64,000 bases of DNA from Serripes groenlandicus (taxonomy: Eukaryota; Mollusca; Bivalvia; Cardiida; Cardiidae), in NCBI GenBank assembly GCA_031761405.1, contig JASEVX010000003.1, forward strand, positions 66,992,150-67,056,149, read 5' to 3'. Position 1 is the stretch's first letter. Each line of letters begins with the position of its first letter. Positions 22,590 through 33,350 of this stretch are shown here, piece by piece. A model generated the notes under the pieces. The model did not search any database, was not told where the DNA came from, and was given only the letters and a program-made list of their open reading frames with translations. The translations under genes and the position numbers were made by a program.

Positions 22590-22795
22590 GGGAATTCGAA
22601 ACCAGGTGTCCAGGGTTCGATTCCCAGGCGCGGAACTACGGTCATAGTGGAGTGCCCTTGGGCAAGGCACATTTTCTAGCCTTGTACTGGTTTGTTAACC
22701 CAGGGATCATGAATAAGTGAACTGTCGCCGTGATATAACTGAAATATTGTTGAAAGCGGCGTAAAACCCCAATAAATAAATAAATTGTTTATGAT
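22590..22795 (+). mobile_element. tRNA-headed SINE, type D
   Basis: B-box-like gggttcgattcccaggcg, then gtgcccttgggcaaggcac, gggatcatgaataagtgaac and the shared tail gttgaaagcggcgtaaaacc ending in aataaataaataaat. Confidence 0.88.
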
Positions 22796-22974
22796 TGAAT
22801 GTTTTCAGCGTTTAATTTGTATCTTGTTTTATCATGCTGAACAAATATTTTATTATGGTTTTCACTTTGATTGAGTTTATTCAACATGTCAATGTATATA
22901 TTTTATAACAAGTTAAGTTAAGCTAGCACATGCACAGGCAGGCGAGTGTTTCATTAGGATAAGCGCAACACTCA

Positions 22975-23221
22975 ATTCCCAATCCTGCTTGCCCTTTAAC
23001 AAATCACAACCCACCCCACAATATAAAAACTCTGCAGCAGACGAATTAAACAAAATCTGAGCAAAGATACAGAAAATCACATTTATTGGAAGTGTAATCA
23101 TTGAATATAGTTGAAAACATTGTTGCAAAAGGAGAAAGCTTGTTATGAGCAATTTCTTCTTCTGCATCAATGTTTTCAAAAGTCGTCGGCTGCAATTACG
23201 TATGCAAGTGGGAAAGGTTTA
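22975..23221 (+). mobile_element. Foldback MITE family 2, diverged
   Basis: Left part with aactctgcagcagacgaatt; core region aagcttgttatgagcaattt; right gtcgtcggctgcaattacg and gtgggaaaggttt. The minus-strand frame across it is spurious. Confidence 0.7.
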
Positions 23222-23336
23222 AATAAGAAACACTTTTTCAAATGATAGTCAGTTGGCTATTCTAGTATATAATGTCCGTCTTAAATAATAATGACAAAAC
23301 TTTCAAAAAACAAGAAAAAGATTTTTTACAATTTAA

Positions 23337-23690
23337 TTGAAAACATATTTAATCAAAGTTGGGAAAGTTGTCCCGACAGAGTTGACAAATAACACATTAA
23401 GACACAATTTCAGACTTAGGCTTTGTTTCTGTCAAACTGCTGAAGAAGACAACACTGAGACACACATTTTGATTAAAAGTTTATTTAAAAAAAGAAATAA
23501 TTTTATTTATGATAAACAACATTACAATGATGGTGTAGAAAATACATGTCAACAATACATTTTTCAATTTGTACATTCATTGCACAGACCAAATCTTAGC
23601 AAGTTTGAAATTATGGACCTCTCAGCACATTTTTTTCTCAATTCATTACTTCTTGGCAGGATTTTACTGCTAAAATTGATGATTTATTTT
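23337..23690 (+). other. Open frame of unknown nature, possible retroelement relic
   Basis: 130-codon frame beginning MKTYLIKVGKVVPTEL. A central RLCFCQTAEEDNTETHILIK string loosely resembles the C-x2-C...H-x4-C tail of LINE proteins, but only one Cys pair is present and the frame runs into the next repeat. Weak assignment. Confidence 0.25.
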
Positions 23691-23694
23691 TATT

Positions 23695-23960
23695 TTTGGC
23701 CGGATTGCTCTAGCAATTCCGGTCTATAGATTGGCGATGTCTGTCCCTCCGTCTGTCTGTTCGTCAACATTTTGGTTAAAGTTTCAGGTTGAGGCAAAAT
23801 CTCAGCACTGGAAAGGGTTACACAATTGAAACTTTGCCTGAAGGTAACCAGTAACAAGTTCTATTGATTTATATGGTTACTTTCATATATGCACTTCTGT
23901 ATCTCTTCTTAAACGATCGCAATTCTACCTTTAGTACTTTCAGTACTTTGATTATTATAA
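23695..23960 (+). repeat. Dispersed repeat with 5' hairpin
   Basis: Starts with the foldback ccggattgctctagcaattc, continues with a gtctgtccctccgtctgtctg run and ends agtactttcagtactttgat. The same end motif recurs at 35525-35546. The layout (hairpin, pyrimidine run, common 3' motif) resembles the element at 33351-35100. Confidence 0.45.
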
Positions 23961-24787
23961 ATCAGTCACAGGTTATTCAACTTAATAAACAACACTTTTA
24001 AGGTAGTAGGAAATTATGATCAGCTTGATAATTTCTTAATGTGTATCATTTCCTGGATTCAAAAAAAAATATTAAAGAAACTTACCGTCAAATAACAATT
24101 GTATTTGAATTTGAATTACCCTTTCAGAATTTTCGATAAAAACGACATCACCCAAGAGACAAGAAAATCAACATTTTGGTAATAATTTGGTATCAAAGTA
24201 ACAAGAAATATATTTGCTTTCAGAAATAATACATTATTGATCACATCACCAACAAATATAATCAAACTGTACTGAAATAGCCATATGGTATTACAATTTG
24301 AACATGCTGTTTTGACCGCTTAACATTGGAACATCGACGTTTAAAAGCAAAAATCAACAAGTTCTGGAAATACTCATGACCTGTTCTTTATTAATAATTA
24401 ACTTTAACCTTTTGGGAACATTATGCCCAAAACTCAAAATGTTTTACCTTCTCATTTAAAAAATAGAGTTGAAATTCCCAACCACCTATTTCAGCCGAGA
24501 CTGCAAGTAACAAAATATTTAAAGAAGCTAATATTTATGTATAGAAATGTATTTATTTTAGGATGCCGCCGCAATAAAATAACATAAAAGTAAAATCATC
24601 AAATACAACACATTTATTCCCAGACAATAAATAATAACAACACACATTATTAACACTATTATTGTGAAGATAATTTGGACGCAAGTGGTATTCAGCCATC
24701 ATGGAGTGATCATTAGACTGTTATGCAGTTGCACGCATCAAATATGTATGACTAGTAGTTTTATATGAAAGCATGACCTTTTCCGCT
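23961..24787. other. No gene recognised
   Basis: Highly AT-rich spacer without a convincing frame or repeat. Confidence 0.5.
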
Positions 24788-24990
24788 TTCATTCCCGTCC
24801 ACACTAATGGGTTCCGCAAGGGATGCGCTAATACAGGGCATCCTCTGCCTGTCCCGGTCATCCCTCTCCCCTATACATAATTTTATCAATGGTGCGGGCC
24901 TAAAAGTGGGTTCCGCGAAGGACACGCTAATACAGGACATCCACTGCCTGTTCTGGGCATCCCTCTCCCCTATATATAATTTATCAATGG
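24788..24990. repeat. Two-copy tandem duplication, about 100 bp each
   Basis: gggttccgc(a/g)aggga, cgctaatacagg, catccctctcccctatatat and tatcaatggtgcg occur twice, about 100 bp apart. Confidence 0.85.
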
Positions 24991-25324
24991 TGCGTGCCAT
25001 AGACAAAGCCATGAATTAAACTTAGGATTGTTTGAATCCTGTGAGAAGGTTCCACATCCTTGAGACATGCCATGCATAATAGCCCCTCACAGTTCCCAGC
25101 TCCTCGTCCGTGACACCCGAGGCCCCGTTCCTGACTGATGCAGACAGAGTCCAAGCCTCGAGGTCGACGTTGGAGGTATAAATAACAATGAATTCTGACT
25201 ATTAGGTATGCTAGATCAGTATGCCGCCCACTCACTGGCCGCTAGAATCCGCCACAGAAAATTTAGTATAAATTTGTCCCCCATTCAGCGGCCTATTTAT
25301 CAGCCTTATTAGTCCACTTATTTG

Positions 25325-25438
25325 GTATCTATTTCCCATATAATAGATCTACCATTCCATAAATTCCTTGCAATCTATTGCTCATATAATAGATCTACCA
25401 TTCCATAAATTCCTTACAGTCTATTTCCCATATAAGGT
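25325..25438. repeat. 50-bp tandem repeat, about 2.3 copies
   Basis: catataatagatctaccatt and ccataaattccttgcaatct repeat twice, followed by a partial third copy. Confidence 0.8.
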
Positions 25439-25514
25439 TTATTTTGTTATTTCGTTTTCCCCCCAAAGCTCAATTGATGATATTCCATGCCTCTCAAGGA
25501 AATCCATGATGATT

Positions 25515-25826
25515 TCTCACCAATTAATTAATTTGGGTTAAATGCCGTTTTCAACACCTTTTCAGTCATAGTTTATAGTCATATATGGCCAGTTCACCTA
25601 GTCAAATGTTTTCTGGTTTTCTCCCCCAGTACCCCATACAACATACTTTTCATAGCAACTGGCTGCTTTTCTACATAGACTGCTAGGCCACTGGTGAAAG
25701 ATGAACGACGCGTGTCACAGCGACCTCTGTCAAACATCGAAAAGAATGTTGGCTGAGCCAGGGCTCGAGCTCAAATCCCCTGGATTGACAGCCTGCGTCG
25801 CTACCAACTGAGCTACCGGGCGTTGG
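25515..25826 (-). mobile_element. tRNA-headed SINE, type A
   Basis: Tail gttaaatgccgttttcaaca and tRNA-like head cgctaccaactgagctaccg. B-box-like antisense agggctcgagctc. Slightly diverged from 39879-40182. Confidence 0.8.
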
Positions 25827-26048
25827 CTAGATTTCGCACCAAACAATAAAAACAGGGGAACGCAGAAGCAATATAACAGAAGTCTACTTTCATGTACTGC
25901 ATAAGTTTTCATCGTGTAGTACCGACAAGAGTATTCCCACCTAGGAGAACTACGATCATGACTGACCGTTGATAACGGTCATGGTAAACTGTAACTTGGG
26001 AAGCAGTCGTCTTCAGTAAAAACAACTGGCACCAAGCCATGGCACCTT

Positions 26049-27560
26049 TTAATCATACAAACCCAGGCCGTGTGACCTGCTTAAATTAGCTCGTCCTTCC
26101 ACTCTGGCAATCAGTGAGTCACCCATGAGCCAGATATCTCTAAATAAACTAAGGAATGGTGCAGCTTGTGAACAAAGCTGAAGCATTACGTTAAGACGGA
26201 TATAAGCAACATTATGAGCATATAGCACAAAGAATAACATGGCTTCTTGTAAGCATGCAGTTAGTGGGATCCTTAAGGTTTCTTTTTCCGTGATGGAAAC
26301 CAGAATCCCTGGCAAGTATGCGGAAACAGCGAAGGAGAATAACCAAACTCAAAACAGTAGGAAATCAATACTGTAATTAGGCCAGGGGAGCATTACGTTT
26401 TCTTAAACGCACCAGTAATCTTTGCGATCTTAAGCGACCTAACAAGTTAGCAAGTTTATTTGAATAGCCAGATACATGCACAGCCCTAAAACGATATTCA
26501 ATCTCAAAGTCAAACAAGTCTTCTAAATCAACGGAAAGTAAGGTGAATGCCCTAAGAAGTGTCATGACTTGGTGAGATTTTCATGTCATGGAATAAACTA
26601 TTACTGTTAAATTATCACCATAAAAATGTTTTCGAAGGCTCTCTCCCCATATGGAAGTGATACTGAAATCTGGAAATTGCTAGAACGGTTATGTCCTCAG
26701 TGAGGCCCTGTTAGATCAAGGCATGCGGGCCAATGTGCATGTGGGAACTTCCTGCAAAAACTGAAAGTCCTCATTACGAACCCAGTATCTTTTTGGTCGT
26801 CTCCCATACCCGATTCTGCTTGAAGGTGAAAATGAGGCTTTCAAACCTTAGATTCAATTGATCAATCTGCGGCAGAAAGGAATACAAGATAGACTAGCAA
26901 TCCAAGTTAAACTATCCAATTATGAACTGCATTTTATAATACTTAAAAGTACATTTGTTGCTGAAAGTGTATACTTAAATTCCACTTATTATCTGCTGGA
27001 ATAGCTTCTTAAAGGTACATTTTTTGATGAAAGTATATCCCCAGGTTTCAAACCAATTTCACCAATTATCCAAGATACCAATCAAGAACGACATTTTCTT
27101 AAAAGTACATTTTTTGAAAGTATATATACTCAAGCAGTAAGTTATCCTAGCAAACCCATTTTGTGACAGAAAACAAGACATTATGGAAGCACGGTGTTCA
27201 GTTCCCTTTTCTCCAAAACAATAAATCATCTAGGTAAAGTATTAGATGTTCAGTTCCCTTAAGATTGCCTTCTTTAGCTTGTCTAAAATTACAACTTTCA
27301 AGGAATATGGCAAAATGTTTCCCCGTCTTACAGGCAATCAAATGACAAAGCCATGTCAAATTAAAAGTTACCACAAGTTCAACCATTAAACCAAGTTCAT
27401 CGAAATCGAAAATACAGGCAAAGAGTTCAGGGGAAGAGAGCTAGCGGATATACCCTGCTTTTGGCAGTAGGCGATTTTTTAAATGGGCCCGAAACACTAC
27501 CAGCCGTAACTCATACTGCATTTGGCATCCACATGTTTCCCTAGCTGAATTTGCTTACAG
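26049..27560 (-). mobile_element. Degraded DIRS-like (tyrosine-recombinase) retrotransposon
   Basis: Minus-strand pieces in the expected order. A frame at 27386-27198 contains YLDD, the reverse-transcriptase catalytic box. One at 26565-26377 contains VMT-like LLRAFTLL, FRAVHVSGYSNKLA and LRSQRL, resembling the RNase H end (FRA.H.PG..N..AD.LSR). One at 26315-26049 contains ITEKETL, LTACLQEA and WLMGDSLIARVEGRA, like the region downstream in molluscan DIRS-type elements. Frameshifts and stops separate them and no terminal repeats were found. It is a dead copy; whether it is DIRS or Ngaro cannot be decided. Confidence 0.55.
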
Positions 27561-28250
27561 TTATCATGATCCAGAATAATATAAAGGGAAACTATGAGCA
27601 AAGTTATTAAGTGAAGTTGCCGCTACCAACAAGTTCAACTTTCAAAACATCGAGGTTATGTGGGTTCCTTGACGGCGAAACATTGCACGGTCCAGTATAT
27701 GGGCAGAAATGTCATCCAACTCAAATCGCGATCTCTTCCTATCATTAAATAGTTCAATACGAGACGTCTAGGCGTCCCCCTACAATAAATTTGTCCTTGA
27801 AATGCACCAGACTGACATAGGATCGCCTAAAATGATAGAATACTCACCACGTGACGAGATCGTCAATGGTGCGAGACAAACAAGACTCATCAATTCTATT
27901 GATCACAACGACATCGCCATTTTTTTCTCCTGTTCCATTCCACACGGATTATTCGTCTGTGTTCTTCTTTTCCCCCGCAGCATATTCTTTCCAAAATTAT
28001 CGCCGATGATTTTGGATATTAAATCGTTTTTCCGAAATCTATTTTGTGCATGGTTCCTTGAAGCTGATTGAAAAAAACTAGGGCCATAATCTGTATTAAT
28101 TACTTTTAAATGAAAGTACAATATAAACTTCTGTAAAAAGTGTTAGCTAATGAAAACAAAGACGAAAAAAGAAGAAAAATAGTTGTGCTTCTGGAGGGAT
28201 TCGAACCAATACCTTGAAACCCTAAAACTATTTGAAGTCCTACATAATGG
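27561..28250. other. Possible left-over of the DIRS-like element; no gene recognised
   Basis: An 89-codon plus frame at 27802-28071 and its minus shadow are unrecognised. A tRNA-head-like ggagggattcgaaccaatac occurs near 28193. Confidence 0.3.
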
Positions 28251-28480
28251 CCTCTGCGTAATGTATCGACCCAAATCAGCCTGCGCAGTCCGTGCAGACT
28301 GATCCGGGCCGACACATTCCGTCTAAGGGGGATAGAGGTATAGAGCTTCATATATATATATAATGCTTCCTGAAACAGAAAATCCACAAGAGGCAAAAGT
28401 GTCTATCCGAATAAGCCTGCGTGGCATGCTTAGGCTGATCCAGGTCGATACTTAATGCAGAGTCCACACTGTTGGTTTTC
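28251..28480 (-). mobile_element. Foldback MITE family 4
   Basis: Ends ctctgcgtaatgtatcgacc and ggtcgatacttaatgcagag are inverted repeats. Contains agcctgcgcagtccgtgcag and aataagcctgcgtggcatgc, plus a short (TA)n expansion at about 28349-28362. Second copy of the element at 4900-5315. Confidence 0.75.
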
Positions 28481-28641
28481 TCGCGGGACGGCTCATATTT
28501 TAGTTGCAGTAAATCAGCAGTATAATTGTTAAACCAATCAAATGATCAGTAAAGGACGGAACGAGAAGACACTAATATAACCAAAGTTCAGTTAAGGTTA
28601 TTCTATTTCCACTTATTATTGACGGTCCTTAATTAGTTTAA

Positions 28642-28721
28642 CCCTTTCCCACATAAAGACGTATTTTTGAGTAGACGTTTTCAAAGTCGTCTGCTGCAGA
28701 TTTGCCGTAGATAGGAAAGGG
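28642..28721 (+). mobile_element. Short family 2 MITE, 80 bp
   Basis: TTAA (28638-28641) CCCTTTCCCACATAAAG ... TCGTCTGCTGCAGATTTG ... ATAGGAAAGGG TTAA (28722-28725). The interior is deleted. The same short form is at about 36536-36599 in duplicon 3, without its left end. Confidence 0.75.
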
Positions 28722-28746
28722 TTAACATGTCATATCGTCTGCACAT

Positions 28747-28995
28747 CGAGGGCTTGGTGTGAAACGGTTGTAACTAAAAGTTGTATTTTTTTTACAAAGG
28801 TTAATCACCTCGCCATGAAGTCTTTATAAGCGTTTAATCATTTTTCTTGGTAAACAATGGAAATTTAGTTGCCATTGCTCGTTCTGAGCAATGGCACCTA
28901 AATTTGCATTGTTTATAAAGGGGTCAAAATTGCCCCTAAACCAGGATTTTCAAAATAGTTTTTTTTTGTTACAACCGTCTCACGCCAAGCCCTCG
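28747..28995 (-). mobile_element. Foldback MITE family 3, 249 bp
   Basis: CGAGGGCTTGGTGTGAAAC and CGTCTCACGCCAAGCCCTCG ends. Flanks are ACAT and ATAT; the uninterrupted version in duplicon 1 (about 15405-15424) reads gcgtctgcATATagcaaag, so the left ACAT is probably a mutated ATAT. Core ATTGCTCGTTCTGAGCAAT. Confidence 0.9.
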
Positions 28996-29012
28996 ATATA
29001 GGAAAGGGTTAA

Positions 29013-29218
29013 CTCTTTCAGCGCCAAAGTCAATATTAAGGTTTTTGCAAACAATACTGATTCATGTGAGTCAGCTCGTAACGAGCTGTCTCACCTGAAA
29101 TCAGCATTGTTTGCCTTTTAGTTACCAAAATAGTCCAAAACTTTCATAAATTGAGAAATGGACACACCCGATTTTGAACATGGAAACGTCTACTTTAAAC
29201 AATTCGGCGCTGAAAGAG
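29013..29218 (+). mobile_element. Foldback MITE family 1, 206 bp
   Basis: TTAA at 29009-29012 and 29219-29222. Directly abuts the end of a family 2 fragment (ggaaaggg), sharing its TTAA. The matching element in duplicon 3 is 36892-37097. Confidence 0.93.
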
Positions 29219-29578
29219 TTAAGCTCCCATTTTCAGACCAGGATGTAACGCTATGTATGCGGTACACAAAAGGCAAATACTACGAATCAATTAGATCATA
29301 TTTCAGTGAATAGAGAAGGTTCGATATTATAATGTAGACACATGTACATACATACAGATCAACTGACAATTCAAATTAACATAGTGTTACAAAAAGTTTA
29401 TACCTGATGTAACATTGAGTTTGTGTTGTATTCATTGTTTTGATTCTAAAAACCTATTAGCAATGTCATGAAAGACAAACATATATTATACGTACGGAGC
29501 AAGAGGGATTATTTGGACTTTTGAAAATGTTAAAATAAGGACACAGAAAATATACGGACGATTAGAACAAGGAGAATT

Positions 29579-29584
29579 TATAAA
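29579..29584 (+). promoter_or_regulatory. Putative TATA box, gene-family copy 2
   Basis: TATAAA in gagaattTATAAAcgtgg, 116 bp before the ATG, conserved in all three copies. Confidence 0.5.
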
Positions 29585-29694
29585 CGTGGAAACCCTTCAC
29601 ATACATTAAACACTTACACAGTGCGCCAGTATTTTCGTCAGAAAAGGGCATGTTTTAGACTAAAAGACTTGGACAGAGTTATTTATCCTTCAAA

Positions 29695-30585
29695 ATGAGT
29701 TTAGATCTCCTCATTGTAAGAGACGAAAAGGATGTGATTAAGATTTATGCGGAGTCGGTGGTCGACGCTATAAAAGACGTACATACAACTGCAAAAATTA
29801 AAAGTGTTCGTTCCAGATCTGCTGTTGTCTGTCCCTCAGCCAGTACAAGAAGAATATTATTCATGTTATCGGATGTGTCAGATGTTCAAAGCAGGATAAC
29901 ACCGTGGTTAGAACGAATCAGAAACAAAAAGAAACTCGATAAAAGATATCTCATCGTCAATTACGACGAAGATTTAGACGAATCAGTTCAACAACACAAT
30001 AACGTGGTTTCAGTGAAAGATCTCCATGATGTTGAAGTCTGGTGGCCGTCATTTATCAGTTTCTTTTATCTTGTGAGAACACGAAATAGGCTTTGTTATC
30101 GATCAGAAAACCGTTCTCCCGAACATGTGATGGCCGCTTGTATTGAAAAATCACTAAAGACGATAATGAATACTTTTGGCCATATGTCTGAATCTTCTAC
30201 ACAGTGTGGCTTCTTTGTCATCCGATCTGGTGATAGAGGTAATAGTGATACAGAAACTCATATAAAAAACAATTCACCGCTTATAGAAAACAACCACAAC
30301 GTTTATATTATATGTACGGGTCTCATGAAGACAAAGACTCAAACACCGAACGAGGGTTGGAAAGTGTACAGTCGACCTGAACTTTTAAGATGTACAGCTA
30401 GAGCAATGGCCTCGCACAACGTTATCAGACATAGGTCAATCAGAAATCAAATCTGTGTTGTGATCGAGGATACACCCGTACTCTGTAAGCGGAATCCTAT
30501 ACTTATGATTGTGAGTTTATGTGTGTTAATAGCTGCAGTCTGTCTTATTGGACTAGTATGTGTTTATGCTCTAGGGAATAATTAA
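29695..30585 (+). CDS. Single-exon protein of unknown function with C-terminal membrane anchor (open copy)
   Basis: An uninterrupted 296-codon frame from ATG (ccttcaaaATGAG) to TAA. I do not recognise the family. The N-terminal third, MSLDLLIVRDEKDVIKIY..., then RRILFMLSDV, TPWLERI and KRYLIVNYDE, alternates predicted strands and helices with acidic turns and has the look of a Rossmann or TIR-like alpha/beta domain; this is inference from pattern only. The middle carries VEVWWPSFISFFYLVRTRN (about residues 110-130) and a polar, Asn-rich linker. The C-terminal part has GWKVYSRPELLRCTARAMA, then one hydrophobic segment near residues 269-292 (LMIVSLCVLIAAVCLIGLV...) and the short tail GNN, with no N-terminal signal peptide. 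That fits a tail-anchored or single-pass membrane protein facing the cytosol. Against copies 1 and 3 it has a 12-bp in-frame deletion (ALA-Glu-Tyr-Asp region, near 29997). Expression is untested. Confidence 0.7.
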   Translation: MSLDLLIVRDEKDVIKIYAESVVDAIKDVHTTAKIKSVRSRSAVVCPSASTRRILFMLSDVSDVQSRITPWLERIRNKKKLDKRYLIVNYDEDLDESVQQHNNVVSVKDLHDVEVWWPSFISFFYLVRTRNRLCYRSENRSPEHVMAACIEKSLKTIMNTFGHMSESSTQCGFFVIRSGDRGNSDTETHIKNNSPLIENNHNVYIICTGLMKTKTQTPNEGWKVYSRPELLRCTARAMASHNVIRHRSIRNQICVVIEDTPVLCKRNPILMIVSLCVLIAAVCLIGLVCVYALGNN

Positions 30586-30608
30586 TGGACATTAATAGAA
30601 TATTCATT

Positions 30609-31093
30609 GTCAAATTTTAGATGTTCAGGGCATAACTTAATGATTGAAAAGGGTCGGCATTTACAAATTGACAGAAACCTACGGCATTGCCAATATTGCC
30701 TGAGAAATAATATCTTTGCTATTGAAGACGAAAAACACTTTCTGCTTTGGTGTCCGTTATATGAAGAATTGAGAAATACTCATGTCTTATAAGATTACCA
30801 TACATGTGATCATTTATTTGTGATTATTATGTCGGACACTCGTTACCAATCATTGCACCTGCAAAGTACTTGAACCTGGCATTCGACAAAAGGAAAAATA
30901 TTTAAGCACTTAACTGTTCATTTATTCTCATATGTATTTAATAAATGGATCTTGTATAACACATGATCCAGTGAATGTTAACTATAACCATTGTCACAAC
31001 TACTTTCATGTTCTTTGGTAAAATCATAGTGTATTTTGGGCCGGAGGCCTTGTATTACTGAATAAAACTATTTATATATTTGTACTAATTTAA
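30609..31093 (+). mobile_element. 5'-truncated LINE, 3' end only
   Basis: Inserted 23 bp after the stop of gene copy 2; duplicon 1 lacks it. The first about 60 codons encode the C-terminal cysteine/histidine motif of LINE polyproteins, CQYC...EDEKHFLLWCPLYEELR (C-x2-C...H-x4-C). Then comes a 3' UTR with gggccggaggcc and AATAAA at 31061-31066, which could serve the gene upstream. Confidence 0.85.
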
Positions 31094-31440
31094 TTTTTGA
31101 ATCAGTGCGTGAAATAAAAGGGTACACGTTTGCATTTCTGACTAGTGTAGGTTCAGACCATCTTGTCTTGCACTCTCATTCTTATCAGATTCTACAAAAC
31201 ATGACAAAATCTTCGGACACGCTTCTGTTAGTAGTTGTGAATCGTGCAGATATTGACAAGACTGTGATGATGCATAGGCTTATCTATATCTATACAGTTT
31301 ACAAAGTCCAACATGTAGGCCTACATACCCTTCCCATGCACGGGCGCACTTATAAACTGTCATTGCTTTTTTAAAGGAGTAATAAATACATTGAGCACAG
31401 AGTATAAGTGTTTATATACTTCCATGTTGGTTCCCGTTTT

Positions 31441-32215
31441 TGGAAGGTGATTATTATGTAATAATAATCTTCTTCCTATGGGATTGCACACCTTAATGGA
31501 ATATGCCCTATAACACACATCCTCTCTATAAACTATATGATCTCTTCATACATACGCTAGTCAATATAGTTCGCAAAAAATCAATGTAAATTCATACTTT
31601 AAGTGTTTTCATGTACAATCAGTTTGATGTAGAAACTGGTTTGGACAATTAAATTTTCAAACAATTCATGTTTTTGTGGCTTTGAAAATTAAAATTGATT
31701 TTGATTTTCCAAATACACATCTTTCTGTGGTAAACATTGTTACCTGTATAGTCTTACGCGCCACGCTTTTGTGAACAACACCGATACACATTACACGAAC
31801 TAGGTCAATTCGAGGACATACCGTGTCGTAAGGTAGTTTCCCCAAAATATGCTAATCTATCCTTAATTACGACTTTCAGTTTTGTTCTTTATATTTCCTC
31901 TAGCATATTCATTTATAGGTTTTTACATCAGTTATATATATATTATATGTATACATATATTTACTAATTGAAACGTTGTGGGAAAAAAGGAAAAAAATCC
32001 CTCTCAGATATTTTCAAAATCGTCTGCTGCATTTGGAGTCCTGGGATAAATTTCTTATGTTTTGTTACAATGTTGTCAATAGTTGTGTGCTAGGGAGAAA
32101 TGTTAGTTATCTGGTAATTCACGAATGGTGTGTTCTCCCGAACGACTACTCGACTAAATATGTATAAGGGGATTAGGGGGGCATTCTAAATGGTAAATTA
32201 CAGAATGATTATATA
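31441..32215. other. No gene recognised
   Basis: AT-rich. Around 31975-32050, gttgtgggaaaaaaggaaa and aaatcgtctgctgcatttgg suggest a badly decayed family 2 MITE. Confidence 0.35.
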
Positions 32216-32220
32216 AAAAG

Positions 32221-32505
32221 GATTGATTGATTAGGCTTTAACGCCGTTTTCAACAATAGTTCAGTCATATCACGGCGGCCAGTTCACCTATTCATGTGTT
32301 GTCTGGCTTTCTCACACAAGTAATCCACACAACATTCTTTCCAAGCAACTGGCTTCTTTTCCAAATAGACTGTTAGCCCATTGGTGAAAGATGAATGACG
32401 CTTGTCACAATGACAGAAAGAATGATGGCCGAGCTTCGATTCGAACTTACATATGCTTGATTGACAGCCCGCGTCGCTACCGACTGATTTACCGGAGGAA
32501 AGTTG
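32221..32505 (-). mobile_element. tRNA-headed SINE, type A
   Basis: Tail gattgattaggctttaacgc and ggcggccagttcacctattc; head cgctaccgactgatttaccg. Internal deletion before agaatgatggccgagc. Confidence 0.8.
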
Positions 32506-33350
32506 AAAGATGTGGAAATCACTTTTCCTGAATTGGTATGGTAAAATCGAACTCATGCATACTGGATAAGCACCCTAACATGTTGCCTCTTTAGATATTG
32601 TAGCTCTTGAAACAAAATGTTGTGGGAAAAGAAGCCTTTGGTTTTAATATGCATTGGGTGTTTTGTTTTTTTAACAGTTCGTTTCATTCAATCAGATTTT
32701 ATCCGAATATCTAATTGTTTTAAATTGTAAAATATTTGGAAGTGTTTGAATCCACGCTTGACGCGTAATACACATCAAATAAAATTATTTCTATAAAAAT
32801 CTGATCATCGTGAGTTGTCATGATATTATTTAGATTTTACAACACTTTCTTAATGTTTTTGTTATGTGAGAATTGATTTAAATTGAGGGCACACCTATAC
32901 TTAATTAAGCTTTCATGCAAGGAGAAAACATTACGTTCTACGTTGTATCCTCATTCAGACACAGTTTATCGAACATTGTTGCAAATGTAAAATTAATTCA
33001 TGTTTTCATATTTTCATTCATAGCACTTGTATACGTTCATTCATAGCATTCGTTCACTTGTGAAAAGCAAATTTGAAAGACAGTGGCTGTCATAGATTTT
33101 TTTTATGACGAGCAAGTTCTCCTATTGTTACAATGTTTTAACTATATATTTATGTTCTCACTTTTGTAATGTTTAATATTAAATGTACTTGCTCTTCAAA
33201 TTTGGAAGAAATAAAGAATATCTATCTATATATCTTTGTCCTTATACAGACGCATAGAAAGATAGTATTAGCTATTGACGGATATGACTGAATGTTATTC
33301 TTTCCTGTACTTTTCTGTCTAAATATGAAAAAATGCTTTCTATATTTTTA
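32506..33350. other. No gene recognised; possible LINE tail at the right end
   Basis: The end, about 33170-33235, reads gaagaaataaagaatatc followed by (TATC)n-like repeats, as LINE 3' ends do. Confidence 0.3.

Larger units (their letters stand above)
28543..31440 (+). repeat. Duplicon 2 (carries the open gene-family copy)
   Basis: Matches duplicon 1 from 15061 and duplicon 3 from about 36536. It shares with duplicon 3 the MITE cluster 28642-29218 and the LINE fragment 30609-31093. The match ends at about 31440 (ggttcccgttttt), whereas duplicons 1 and 3 continue for over 1 kb. Confidence 0.88.

Noticed and set aside
26049..27560. Host gene with integrase/recombinase domains
   Set aside because: The YLDD box, RNase H-like end and following region occur in retrotransposon order with multiple stops, so it is a dead mobile element.
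30607..30792. Short independent zinc-finger gene downstream of copies 2 and 3
   Set aside because: The C-x2-C...H-x4-C peptide is the C-terminal end of a LINE protein in a 5'-truncated insertion, absent from duplicon 1.
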